A stretch of 64,000 bases of DNA, from the NCBI GenBank assembly GCA_937127435.1, contig CAKZLZ010000187.1, positions 1-64,000 of the forward strand, given 5' to 3'. Numbering within the stretch: position 1 is the first letter of the stretch; each line of letters starts with the position of its first letter. Both the position numbers and the translations under genes were made by a program. The stretch is from an uncultured Verrucomicrobiota bacterium (GTDB lineage: Bacteria; Verrucomicrobiota; Kiritimatiellia; SS1-B-03-39; UBA6053). This document shows positions 52,619-61,289 of this stretch, piece by piece. Below the pieces are notes generated by a model, which saw nothing but the letters and a program-made list of their open reading frames with translations, had not been told where the DNA came from and did not search any database.

Positions 52619-53719
52619 CTAAGAGTTTGCCTTGGGCTCCCCGCCGGTGACTGATTTCTGAGCTTTTGTGGTGCGTCCGCTGACCCAGCGCCCTTCAATC
52701 ATGGTGACTTTCGGGTGAACGGGCGGTCCGAGTTCATTGCGTCCCATTTGGGCGGCCACCATTTCCAGTGCGGTGGCGCCGACAATATCCCCTTTTTCTT
52801 CAATGCGGGCAAAGTGATCTTCGGAGGGTTGGGAAAGGCAGGCCATTCCCACATCAGCGGGTACGTTCAAACCCAGGCGTTCGAGCCACTGGATTTCTTT
52901 CCCGGTGAGCGTAAGGAGGGCATCCGGTTTCCATTTTTCGAACCAGATCCGGAAGGGTTCCAAAGGATTTTGATCGGAGGCGCCGGCGAAGACGGGGACT
53001 TGATTTTCGCCCGGTTGATTTTGTCCGGCAAAGACCGGGATGCGTTGCTTTTTGGGGAGGGCATTTTGGCATTCCAGAAAGCCGGTATACCATTTGGTTC
53101 CGTAGCGGTTACCGTAGGTAAAGGTTTCTCCGAGTACGGTTCCAATGCGTTTGTAGCCCAGTTTCCGCAATTCGTTAAAAGCGGTAATAAAATTTTGCAG
53201 GTTGTCGTAGACCACCCGGTTGAGTTCCTGTGCTTCCCATCCGTATCCCACCCCAACGGCGCTGTAAGCCCGCCAATCCATCTGCAGCGAACGGTTCCCG
53301 TGATAAGGCGGGGCCAAAATAATGCCGGTGATCCCGCGGGCCTGCAGAATGCGGTCAAGGCGGGCCGGGGTCATGTCTTTTTGTTGTATGAAAAAAGGTT
53401 CCACCCGAAAGCCCAATTCTTTCCCCCGTTGGACCACTCCCTGATGAAAGATCCGGTAGGAGGTGACTTCATGCCAGTCGGCCAATGAACGGGTGGCGAC
53501 CAGCAGGCCGATCACCCCTTTGTCGCTGATTTTGCGCCCGGAGCGAACCTGTGACATTAATACTTTGACGTAGGCGTTTTGTTGATAGCCCATTTCATCG
53601 GCCGTTTGCCGTACCCGCTCCCGCATTTCTTTCGAAATGGAAGGGTCTTCCCGCAGGGCCATGGAAACCGTCGCCTGGGTGGTTCCCAGTTTTTTAGCAA
53701 TATCCCGTTGATTCGGCAT
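52619..53719 (-). CDS. LacI-family transcriptional regulator (copy B)
   Basis: A 366-residue LacI regulator, paralogue of the one at 48845-49969. Helix-turn-helix: IAKKLGTTQATVSMALREDP (about 6-25). It has a short internal duplication near residue 230 (PVFAGQNQPGENQVPVFAG). An operator-like palindrome (53727-53744) starts 8 bp before its ATG, suggesting self-control; a nearly identical palindrome lies before the aldolase operon at 45274. It is convergent with nothing active: the PEP-CTERM fragment lies at its 3' side. Confidence 0.92.
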   Translation of the reverse strand: MPNQRDIAKKLGTTQATVSMALREDPSISKEMRERVRQTADEMGYQQNAYVKVLMSQVRSGRKISDKGVIGLLVATRSLADWHEVTSYRIFHQGVVQRGKELGFRVEPFFIQQKDMTPARLDRILQARGITGIILAPPYHGNRSLQMDWRAYSAVGVGYGWEAQELNRVVYDNLQNFITAFNELRKLGYKRIGTVLGETFTYGNRYGTKWYTGFLECQNALPKKQRIPVFAGQNQPGENQVPVFAGASDQNPLEPFRIWFEKWKPDALLTLTGKEIQWLERLGLNVPADVGMACLSQPSEDHFARIEEKGDIVGATALEMVAAQMGRNELGPPVHPKVTMIEGRWVSGRTTKAQKSVTGGEPKANS

Positions 53720-53726
53720 CGCAGAA

Positions 53727-53744
53727 ACTTATCACGATAAATTC
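53727..53744. promoter_or_regulatory. Operator-like palindrome AACTTATC-AC-GATAAATT
   Basis: Arms of 8 bp match at 7 positions. It differs from the palindrome at 45347-45364 at one base. It lies immediately before LacI copy B. Confidence 0.6.
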
Positions 53745-53796
53745 ACAGAACCACACTATTCGATAGAGAAGCGGTGAAGAATTCAGGGCACAAAAA

Positions 53797-53872
53797 TGGT
53801 GGGCCGACTGGGACTCGAACCCAGGACAAAAGGCTTAAAAGGCCTCTGCTCTACCAACTGAGCTATCGGCCC
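53797..53872 (-). tRNA. tRNA-Lys (anticodon UUU)
   Basis: The minus strand folds into a full cloverleaf starting GGGCCGATAGCTCAGTTGG and ending with an encoded CCA. The anticodon loop is CTTTTAA, giving UUU for lysine. The T loop reads TTCGAGT and the acceptor stem is GGGCCGA/TCGGCCC. Length with CCA is 76 nt. Confidence 0.95.
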
Positions 53873-53942
53873 ACCTAAAAGGTGGAAAGTTTCCTGCCGT
53901 CGGAAAAGGTGAAAACACGATTTCCGGAAAACGGAAAGGCCC

Positions 53943-55175
53943 TTATAGGCAGTTTTCCGGCGTTGTCAAAGGCTTATGGGCGAAAAAACCACGATCTTGA
54001 AGGTAAGCCCCCGCGAAAATTGAATTGGAGAGGATCATCAGCATATCAAAGGGCAGGCGGAAGCGGATGCGGGTGAAGAAGATGGCGCTGAGGAATACAT
54101 TGCAAATCACCAGCAGGTAGATGGCTTTTTCCAATTCGGAAAGAGGGTATTTTTTATAGAAAAACAGGCGGATGACAAAAAGTCCGAGCAGAGGGGTCCA
54201 GGTGACGAACATCAGCGCATTTTTAAGGGTAGAACTTTGAGAGGTGGTTTTGAGTTCATTTTTAAAATTGAAATAATTTACGGCTTTGGCGGCGTATAAT
54301 TTCGCGGCATCCACGGGGTGGGTGCGGATCCACTCCAAGGCCTGGTCGCGGTAATAATGGTCGGTTTCGATTTCATTCATGTCTTCGACCGCGACGAGGA
54401 CCGCGGTACGATCAACATTCACGCCGGTATTGGGGCCGGTATGGGGGGAGTTTCCGAAAAACAGATTTAAACCGCTATTGGCGGAGATGGGGAGAAAGGC
54501 ATCAAAGGTTTTGTAATTCCGCCAGGTCCAGGGGAGCACGACCAGCAGGGTACAAACTGAGAGGAGGCATACCCGTGCCAAACGCTGAAACACGGGCCCC
54601 TTTTCGTGTCGATAGAGAATCCAGGCCAGCACCGGAGCTGTGAGTAAAAATGCAGGGATGTTCAGGATAAGAAAGCCCAGGCAAAGACCGGAAAGAATCA
54701 ATGCCCGGTTTCTTTGTTCAGGATAGAGGAGCAACCAGATAATACCCAACAAGAGGAAAGTGCCGAGGGTTTGGGGATATAGCGTACTGGCGGTGAAGAG
54801 AAGAATGGGATAGGCGAATACGAACAGACCGGGCAGACTATTTTTCGTTATTCGGCACATCAGCCAAACCGAAATGGCGAGTAGAAGTGTATTTGCAAGC
54901 TTTCCGGTCAGAGGGGCGTTGCATACATGGTACAGAGGACTGAGGAAAAAAGGGTATCCGGGTGGACGGTAGACGGTGGCCTCCCCGGTTTGTAAACTGA
55001 ACCCGTTTCCTGCGGTCAGGGATTGTCCCAACTGATGATAGTCCACTTCATCCGGAAATCGAAGGCGGTTGCCGGAGAGACAGGCCAGGGTCACTGACAC
55101 AATCAGTAAGGGAATAATCACGAATTTAGATTGGTTCAGTATGGGAAATAACCTATTTATAAGTCTGAATATCAT
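53943..55175 (-). CDS. GT-C membrane glycosyltransferase-like protein (ArnT/PMT type)
   Basis: A 410-residue inner-membrane protein with about 10 hydrophobic segments. The first periplasmic loop has RFPDEVDYHQLGQSLTAGNG and YRPPGYPFFLSP, as in GT39/ArnT-like transferases (the Asp-Glu pair is expected to be catalytic). It would use a lipid-phosphate sugar donor. The gene opens the polysaccharide cluster but runs on the opposite strand from most of it, diverging from the acyltransferase at 55245. Confidence 0.78.
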   Translation of the reverse strand: MIFRLINRLFPILNQSKFVIIPLLIVSVTLACLSGNRLRFPDEVDYHQLGQSLTAGNGFSLQTGEATVYRPPGYPFFLSPLYHVCNAPLTGKLANTLLLAISVWLMCRITKNSLPGLFVFAYPILLFTASTLYPQTLGTFLLLGIIWLLLYPEQRNRALILSGLCLGFLILNIPAFLLTAPVLAWILYRHEKGPVFQRLARVCLLSVCTLLVVLPWTWRNYKTFDAFLPISANSGLNLFFGNSPHTGPNTGVNVDRTAVLVAVEDMNEIETDHYYRDQALEWIRTHPVDAAKLYAAKAVNYFNFKNELKTTSQSSTLKNALMFVTWTPLLGLFVIRLFFYKKYPLSELEKAIYLLVICNVFLSAIFFTRIRFRLPFDMLMILSNSIFAGAYLQDRGFFAHKPLTTPENCL

Positions 55176-55244
55176 GCCGGAAATGCTAAAGTTCTAAACC
55201 AAAATGCAAAGAGATATTTTACAAATAAAAAGGCCAAAACGCAG

Positions 55245-55802
55245 ATGAGCTTCACAAAATTCATCCGTGCGGTGACGCTGGCATTCGCAAACCATTTCAT
55301 GGCCGCGGTTCCGTCTTTCACCCTTCGAAATTTGTATTACCGCCATATTCTCCGCTATAAGATCGATAAAACCTGTAGCCTGCATATGGGCTGCTTTTTT
55401 ACGGGCGGTAAAATTGAAGTGGGTCGGGAAACCATTGTGAACCGACGGTGTTTTTTTGACGGGCGGTTGGGCTTAAAAATCGGGGAGAATTGTAGCATTT
55501 CACCGGAAGTCACGATGTTATCCATGGGTCATGACCCGCAAGATCCCGGTTTTGCGGTTTCGGGGGGGCTGACGACAATTGGCGATTATGTTTGGATTGG
55601 CACCCGTGCGATAATTTTGCCGGGGGTTACGATTGGAGAAGGGGCTGTTATCGGTGCGGGATCCATTGTTACCCGGGACATCGCCCCGTGGAAAATTGCA
55701 GTGGGGAACCCGGCAAAAGAAATAAAAGACAGGAACCGGGATGTTTCCTACCCTTGTGAGTACCGGACCTGGTTTGACACGGATATATCTATTCACTCCT
55801 GA
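55245..55802 (+). CDS. Hexapeptide-repeat O-acetyltransferase
   Basis: A 185-residue left-handed beta-helix acyltransferase of the WcaF/NodL kind. Hexapeptide turns are seen in TTIGDYVWIGTRAIILPGVT and IGEGAVIGAGSIVTRDIAPW; the catalytic His lies in SMGHDPQDPG. It would add an acetyl group to a polysaccharide precursor or glycolipid in the cytoplasm. It is the first gene of the plus-strand polysaccharide operon; the next starts 15 bp later. Confidence 0.9.
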   Translation: MSFTKFIRAVTLAFANHFMAAVPSFTLRNLYYRHILRYKIDKTCSLHMGCFFTGGKIEVGRETIVNRRCFFDGRLGLKIGENCSISPEVTMLSMGHDPQDPGFAVSGGLTTIGDYVWIGTRAIILPGVTIGEGAVIGAGSIVTRDIAPWKIAVGNPAKEIKDRNRDVSYPCEYRTWFDTDISIHS

Positions 55803-55817
55803 TAAAGAGCGTTTGGC

Positions 55818-56933
55818 ATGGATACTATACAAAACCCCATTGTGATTTTTGAACCTTTTTCGGGGGGGCACCGGGGGATTTTTGTGCAGCATCTTTATCA
55901 AGAACTTTTGAAGAGAGGAGATACTCCCAAAACATTTATCTTTTATGTGAATCCCCTGATTGCGCCACAACTTGTGCCGGCGTCTTCATCTATCAAGGTC
56001 ATTGAAGCCGCTTCTCCCGACAGTGTCAGCCCGCTCACACAACTGAAGGAACTTTGTAAAGAATTCACCCCGCAGGAAATTATGCTGATGGCTCTTGGCG
56101 ATTGGGAGTGGTCGCTCTTGTTTTGGCGCTGCCCGTTTCCGTTATCTTCGATTCTATTTGTTCAATACCCCGAAATAAAGAATCCCTTGAAGAGAAAATT
56201 GAAAAGTTTGAAGACCCGGCAAATCCTTTCCCGGAATTCTTTGAAGACCCTCTTTTTACTCAACGGAGCCAGGAGTGCAAAAATACTTCAAGAAATCCAC
56301 GGTTCCGGCACCCGCTTTCTGGAAGTGGTGGATCCGGTGGTGCCTTACCCTCAGGGAAAAAGCGTTGCTCCCGCGGTCAAAGGGAGCCAAACTGCCTTTT
56401 TATATTTTGGTGCGATTTCACGCCGCAAAGGTTTCGGGTTGTTGGTGGATGCAATGCTGAAAATTTCAGCGGAAGAGCATCACCGGATGAAATTTATCAT
56501 TTGTGGGCGCCCTGAAGATCCCGGGTATTTTGAACATGAACTGGGTCGGTTGAAGCGGAGTGAATTACCGGTGAATTTGGAGGTTATCAACTATTTTGTC
56601 AGCGAAGTAGAAATGTGGAACCGGTTTTCAGGATCGGATGTCGTGTTAATGCCTTATTTGCGCCCGGAATATTCCAGTGGGGTTTTGGGAATTGCGGCAC
56701 AGACGCTGCGACCGGTGATTGGACCCAAAGAAGGACTTTTGGGCAGATTGATTCAAGAAAACCATCTGGGGATGGTGTGTAAAATGAATACCCGTGCTTT
56801 GAAAAAAGCTTTGGTTTCGGCCTCAGAAACTTTACCCGGAATAGACGTGGCGTCGGCAAAAGCTTTTGCGGAGAAAAGTTCCCCGAAAGCCTTTGCCTGC
56901 GAAATTCTTACAGCACTTTGCGGAGAAGAATGA
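55818..56933 (+). CDS. GT4-like glycosyltransferase
   Basis: A 371-residue two-domain (GT-B) glycosyltransferase. The N-terminal phosphate-binding loop region is FEPFSGGHRGIFVQH, and the C-terminal donor-binding part has YFGAISRRKGFGLLVDAM and the acidic VLMPYLRPEYSSGVLGIA. It probably adds a sugar to the lipid-linked repeat unit. The next gene overlaps it by 4 bp. Confidence 0.83.
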   Translation: MDTIQNPIVIFEPFSGGHRGIFVQHLYQELLKRGDTPKTFIFYVNPLIAPQLVPASSSIKVIEAASPDSVSPLTQLKELCKEFTPQEIMLMALGDWEWSLLFWRCPFPLSSILFVQYPEIKNPLKRKLKSLKTRQILSRNSLKTLFLLNGARSAKILQEIHGSGTRFLEVVDPVVPYPQGKSVAPAVKGSQTAFLYFGAISRRKGFGLLVDAMLKISAEEHHRMKFIICGRPEDPGYFEHELGRLKRSELPVNLEVINYFVSEVEMWNRFSGSDVVLMPYLRPEYSSGVLGIAAQTLRPVIGPKEGLLGRLIQENHLGMVCKMNTRALKKALVSASETLPGIDVASAKAFAEKSSPKAFACEILTALCGEE

Positions 56934-57931
56934 GCGTGGCCGGAACTAATTTTTTTCATGACAGCTTATCTGATTTGGAGGGGATCTGTGAATCTGCGGG
57001 TGTGAAGATGGCTTATCATGTCGGGCTTCTCGATGTCATTCCGCGGCGCGGACTCTTGCGGCAATACCGGATTCTGGTAAAGCATTTAAAGTTTTGTTGG
57101 CACCTTCGTAAACGGCAGTCGTCGGAAGAGATTCAATTTATTCGGGAGTTTTCGAACATTCCACTTTGGATCGGGTTTCGGTTATTTGGAATACGCGGAG
57201 ACAGAATCTGTCTTCTGATTCATCATAATTTCCAGTGGGCCTTAAACCGGAAATTGAACCGGGTTGCTTTCAGATCCTTGCAACGAAGAGGTTGCCATTT
57301 TTTATTTTTTGAAGTTATACCGGAAGCCTATCTGCATGATTTTGGTATGGTATCCGGACGCTGTCATGCGATCCCCCATCCTGTGAAAGAACCTATATCT
57401 GTAGAAGCAGCTCCACAGTACACCGCAGGATTAATAGGAACTTGGAAAAGCGGGGGGGAGAGTTTAAAGGCTTTTCGACAGTTGTCGTCGGTGGAGAGTA
57501 TGGAATCGATTTTAGTGGGAGCCTCAAATATCGAAGAAGCCAAAGGGGAGTTAGAGGCGTCTCCATTACCCGTTGAATTTATTGATACAACGCTTCCGGA
57601 TGAATTTGACCGGGCGTTTCGTGCCTGTCGACTGGTGTATTTGGCGTATCCGCAATCACACTACCACTATCGTGCATCCGGTCTACTCAGTGATGCGGTT
57701 CGTAACCGGGTGCCGGTTTTGATTCCTGATTATCCTGTCATGCATCAACAGATGTCTTGGCCGGTTCCGGTTGGTAAGGCTTTTTCGGACGAACAATCCT
57801 TTGCAAAGATTTTAACCGCTCTTTTGAAGGATCGGGATACGACAGGGTTTGATTTCGACGGGCATGCCGCGGCGCGGGGGGCGAGTGCTCTCCGTATTCA
57901 TATGAAAAAGATTTTCGAGGAGATGTTGTGA
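56930..57931 (+). CDS. Glycosyltransferase-like protein (GT4 type)
   Basis: A 333-residue protein. It starts at ATG 56930 in an ATGA overlap with the preceding gene and has GGAG 6 bp upstream; the upstream Met at 56918 is not needed. The C-terminal half looks like a donor-binding Rossmann fold (TAGLIGTWKSGGESLKAFRQ, CRLVYLAYPQSHYHYRASGL). The N-terminal motifs are weak, so the enzyme class is less certain. It is followed by a WecG/TagA gene that overlaps it by 4 bp. Confidence 0.7.
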   Translation: MSVAGTNFFHDSLSDLEGICESAGVKMAYHVGLLDVIPRRGLLRQYRILVKHLKFCWHLRKRQSSEEIQFIREFSNIPLWIGFRLFGIRGDRICLLIHHNFQWALNRKLNRVAFRSLQRRGCHFLFFEVIPEAYLHDFGMVSGRCHAIPHPVKEPISVEAAPQYTAGLIGTWKSGGESLKAFRQLSSVESMESILVGASNIEEAKGELEASPLPVEFIDTTLPDEFDRAFRACRLVYLAYPQSHYHYRASGLLSDAVRNRVPVLIPDYPVMHQQMSWPVPVGKAFSDEQSFAKILTALLKDRDTTGFDFDGHAAARGASALRIHMKKIFEEML

Positions 57932-58674
57932 AGCGGATACAGGTCACCAGCCTAGGTGTAGACAATGTAACGCTGTCAGAATTACTGGAGCACCTTTTCC
58001 GTATGTCCAGGGAGGAAGGGGTATCAATTGTGAATTATGCCAATGCTCACGGATGTAATGTTGCCAGTCGAAATGAAAAGTTCCGGGAAGCGATGGGCAA
58101 AGCGGATTTGGTGTTTTGTGATGGAAACGGGGTTATCCTGGGTGCAAAACTTTTGGGTACCCCATTGAAAGAACGGATGACGCCGCCAGATTGGGTGGAT
58201 ATGTTTTTCCGGCGCTGTGTAAAGGAGGAAAAAAGTGTCTATTTTGTGGGTGAACCGCTTGCAACTCTGGAGAAATTTTTGGAGAAATTGGCATTTCTTC
58301 ATCCAGAATTAAAGATTGCGGGGGCCCACCATGGATATTTTAGCTTCGACTCCGATGAGGAACGGTGTCTTTTGAAAGACTTGAAGTCACAAAAACCGGA
58401 TTTTATTCTCACGGGCATGGGAATGCCCAAACAGGAAATTTGGGCGGAGCGGATCCGCGACAGTTTGCCGCAGGGGGTAATTCTCTCGACAGGAGCGCTG
58501 TTCAAGTGGTACGCGGGGGTCGAAATTCGTAAAAAATCTTTTCTAACTGATCATGGATTTGAGTGGTTGTGTCGTTTGGTACAGCATCCAGTTCAGTTGT
58601 TTGGCCGATATGTGATTGGCAACAGCGTGTTTCTAATCCGTATTTTAATTCAGAAGTATTTTAAATCGTCGTGA
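57928..58674 (+). CDS. WecG/TagA/CpsF-family glycosyltransferase
   Basis: A 248-residue GT26 enzyme. Typical motifs are ADLVFCDGNGVILGAKLLG (donor site) and LTGMGMPKQEIWAERIR. Family members move N-acetylmannosaminuronic acid or N-acetylmannosamine onto a lipid-linked sugar. The start is GTG, in a GTGA overlap with the previous gene; the stop overlaps the next gene (GTGA). Confidence 0.93.
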   Translation: MKRIQVTSLGVDNVTLSELLEHLFRMSREEGVSIVNYANAHGCNVASRNEKFREAMGKADLVFCDGNGVILGAKLLGTPLKERMTPPDWVDMFFRRCVKEEKSVYFVGEPLATLEKFLEKLAFLHPELKIAGAHHGYFSFDSDEERCLLKDLKSQKPDFILTGMGMPKQEIWAERIRDSLPQGVILSTGALFKWYAGVEIRKKSFLTDHGFEWLCRLVQHPVQLFGRYVIGNSVFLIRILIQKYFKSS

Positions 58675-60176
58675 AAGCCACCAAAATTCTAGTCAGCCTC
58701 ATATCCATCGCCTTTTTAATGCTGGTCGTGGCGTATACGTTCCGCATGGGGATGGCGAAGTACAGTCTGGTCGTTCTGACCATCCCGATCACGATCTTTT
58801 TTATGAACCATCAGAAGATTCTGTATGGAGCCATTATCTGTACGGTATTCAGTAAACTGACTTTTCCGGGTTTACCCAGTACTTTGTATATTTACCATCT
58901 ACTGGTTTTGTTGGCGATTGGTATCCACATTATCAATGTCTGCATTACAAAAAGAAAAAACAAACAAAACCCAACGGTTCGCTTCCTGTCGGGATTGCTG
59001 ATTTTAAATGTTGCCATCATTATTCTTTTTCGGGGTGCAGGTCTGCGGATTCTGGGGGATGAAAACTGGGGCGGGATGCGCTATGTGGAGACGCTGCTTC
59101 CGCTGGGTCTGATTTTTCTAACCCCCCAGTTCCGTTTCACTGCGGATGAATGGAAAAAGATCTTCGTGTTCTTTGTGATCTTTTCAGGTTTACCCTTGGC
59201 TTCCGAGGCGGTATTTTTGCTTTCCGGGGGAAGAGTATATCAGCAATTCTATTTGGTGAACTTTAATATGAGTACGCTGAGTAGTATCACTTCACAAGAG
59301 ATGGGGCATGAAATGGTCCGTTTTCAGAGTGCGAACAAGATTGGACCGATTCTGTTGGTGCTCTCTTCAGGATTTTTTATTTTCCGGAAACTGAATTTCT
59401 ATTCATTGGGCATGTATGTCTTAGGATTTATGCTGATTGGCCTTTCGGGTCACCGCTCTGGCATGATTGATATGGCCCTGATTACCTTTGTAACGGGTTT
59501 GATTTATTTTCAGAAAAAGAAGGTCTTTTACTTCATATTTCTCAGCATTATTTCGCTTTTTGGATTGTTATTGGTCTATCATTATGCGGCGCATCTCCCT
59601 CTGACCTTCCAGCGGATGTTTCTGATTTTGCCCAACATTGAAGTTGCGCAAGAAGCAAGGTTGGATGCAACCATTAGTATGGAATGGCGATTAGACTTAT
59701 GGAAAGAAGCGTTGCGGGAAATCCATAATAACCCGGGGTACTTGCTGTTGGGGAAAGGGTTGACCTACTCTTCAACTGAATATAACGCCCTTAAATTCTT
59801 CGACTTCAGCTACTGGTGGGCGATTTTGACTTCTAATTATCATCAGGGAATTTTGAGTCTGCTGATCGTCACCGGTATCCCCGGATTTATTATTACGACC
59901 GCGATCTTTATTCAGGGGTTAAAAGACCATACTGTTTTTCAAAAAAGTTTAACACAACGCACACTGCTTAGCTCATTTCATTACGCATTTCTCGTGTATT
60001 CCTATATTGTGATTGTGAAATTTTATGTCGTTTACGGAGATATTACCATCTACGTACCGTCAATTATTTACATGTTTTTTGTGATGAATCTTTTGTCTGA
60101 CTCCATCAGACAGGAGGAGAAAAACCGTATTGACGCGGTTGCTGTCCCCCGGGATGCCGCCGCATTATTGCGCTAG
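58671..60176 (+). CDS. Wzy/O-antigen ligase-like polymerase
   Basis: A 501-residue inner-membrane protein with about 12 hydrophobic segments and a large periplasmic loop between residues 160 and 230. It resembles O-antigen polymerases and ligases (Wzy/WaaL), with GLSGHRSGMIDMALITF as the typical core. It would join repeat units at the periplasmic face. GTG start, overlapping the upstream TGA. Its last 12 bases overlap the convergent GT9 gene. Confidence 0.8.
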   Translation: MKATKILVSLISIAFLMLVVAYTFRMGMAKYSLVVLTIPITIFFMNHQKILYGAIICTVFSKLTFPGLPSTLYIYHLLVLLAIGIHIINVCITKRKNKQNPTVRFLSGLLILNVAIIILFRGAGLRILGDENWGGMRYVETLLPLGLIFLTPQFRFTADEWKKIFVFFVIFSGLPLASEAVFLLSGGRVYQQFYLVNFNMSTLSSITSQEMGHEMVRFQSANKIGPILLVLSSGFFIFRKLNFYSLGMYVLGFMLIGLSGHRSGMIDMALITFVTGLIYFQKKKVFYFIFLSIISLFGLLLVYHYAAHLPLTFQRMFLILPNIEVAQEARLDATISMEWRLDLWKEALREIHNNPGYLLLGKGLTYSSTEYNALKFFDFSYWWAILTSNYHQGILSLLIVTGIPGFIITTAIFIQGLKDHTVFQKSLTQRTLLSSFHYAFLVYSYIVIVKFYVVYGDITIYVPSIIYMFFVMNLLSDSIRQEEKNRIDAVAVPRDAAALLR

Positions 60177-61289
60177 AGAATCCAGCGCATGAATTATGGT
60201 GTTGGGGGGGATATCAACAAGACATACCGCTTGGGAATAAATGCAATTCCAGTTACAGCCGAAGCAGGGTTTTTGGTTGGTTAACCACTTGTGAATCTCC
60301 GGATTACCCCAAGGGGCAAAATGATTGTATTGTCCTCCGGCCAGGAGAAAAACGCCCGGGCGGTCCAGACAGATCGCCAGATGTGCAGGCGCTGAATCCA
60401 TCGAGAGAGTCACAAATGCGCTTTGAATCAATTTTGCCGCATCCAAAATGGAAGCGGGAAGTGAGATTTCGCAGTCGAGGTCGGCGGGAAGGAGTTCACG
60501 GAAGGACTCGAGTTGTTTTTTTTCACTTTGGGTTCCTGAAAGAATAAATCTGAACCGGGGATGCATTTCCGAAAACCTACGCACACATTCCGCCAGTTTC
60601 TCCAGAGGGTAATTTCGCAGAGGACTGCGGGTCACTGGGAAGAGGACCAGGGTTTTTTCAACAGGAGATTTTTTGGGTAAATCCAAGTAGGGGGCAATTT
60701 TTTCAATCTCAACTTTCCGAGAAGTAAAAGCTTCAAGAAGAGCCTGGTGTGCATAAATCTCCAGTGGGTAGGCATCTCTTTCCCCGGGGTAGGGCAGGGA
60801 ATGAGAAAAAGAAAAACGTTTAAAAGAGGCGGGGCAATTCGGGTGGATGGGTGATGCAGTCAGCCCATAACTGTTCTGAGGGTTGAGCCAGTTTAAAAGT
60901 ACATGGTCCATCCCTGAACGCGCATTTTTTAAACAGACCAGTTGCTTGATGCGGATGGATCTGCAGAAGGACCAGGTGGAGCAAACTTTTTTGATGCCGT
61001 CCAGTAGGTTCCGGGAGTTGGATCCGTGGATGACCCGCACTTCCAGATCAGGGAAATAGAACGCCACCAATGATCTGGTTTCGGGAGAGCAGAGTAAAAT
61101 CCAGTTGTGATTATTGTCCCGGGTAAGTTCCCTGATCATTCCTGAAGCGAGTAAAAAATCACCAATAGCATCCGGCTTATAGATGATATCTACTTCTCGG
61201 GCGGCATTCTTTTTGCAGGGGCGGAGCAGGTACAGACCACGTTGAACAATCCAGTATCCCTTTTGCCGGGTCCACTGGAATATTTTCAT
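60165..61289 (-). CDS. GT9-family (heptosyltransferase-like) glycosyltransferase
   Basis: A 374-residue enzyme. The N-terminal motif IIYKPDAIGDFLLASGMIRE and the C-terminal SMDSAPAHLAICLDRPGVFL are characteristic of family GT9 (ADP-heptose:LPS transferases). The start ATG overlaps the stop of the pyruvyl transferase (ATGA). The C-terminus has a Cys cluster (PCFGCNWNCIYSQAVC) that is unusual and could bind a metal. Confidence 0.9.
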   Translation of the reverse strand: MKIFQWTRQKGYWIVQRGLYLLRPCKKNAAREVDIIYKPDAIGDFLLASGMIRELTRDNNHNWILLCSPETRSLVAFYFPDLEVRVIHGSNSRNLLDGIKKVCSTWSFCRSIRIKQLVCLKNARSGMDHVLLNWLNPQNSYGLTASPIHPNCPASFKRFSFSHSLPYPGERDAYPLEIYAHQALLEAFTSRKVEIEKIAPYLDLPKKSPVEKTLVLFPVTRSPLRNYPLEKLAECVRRFSEMHPRFRFILSGTQSEKKQLESFRELLPADLDCEISLPASILDAAKLIQSAFVTLSMDSAPAHLAICLDRPGVFLLAGGQYNHFAPWGNPEIHKWLTNQKPCFGCNWNCIYSQAVCLVDIPPNTIIHALDSLAQ

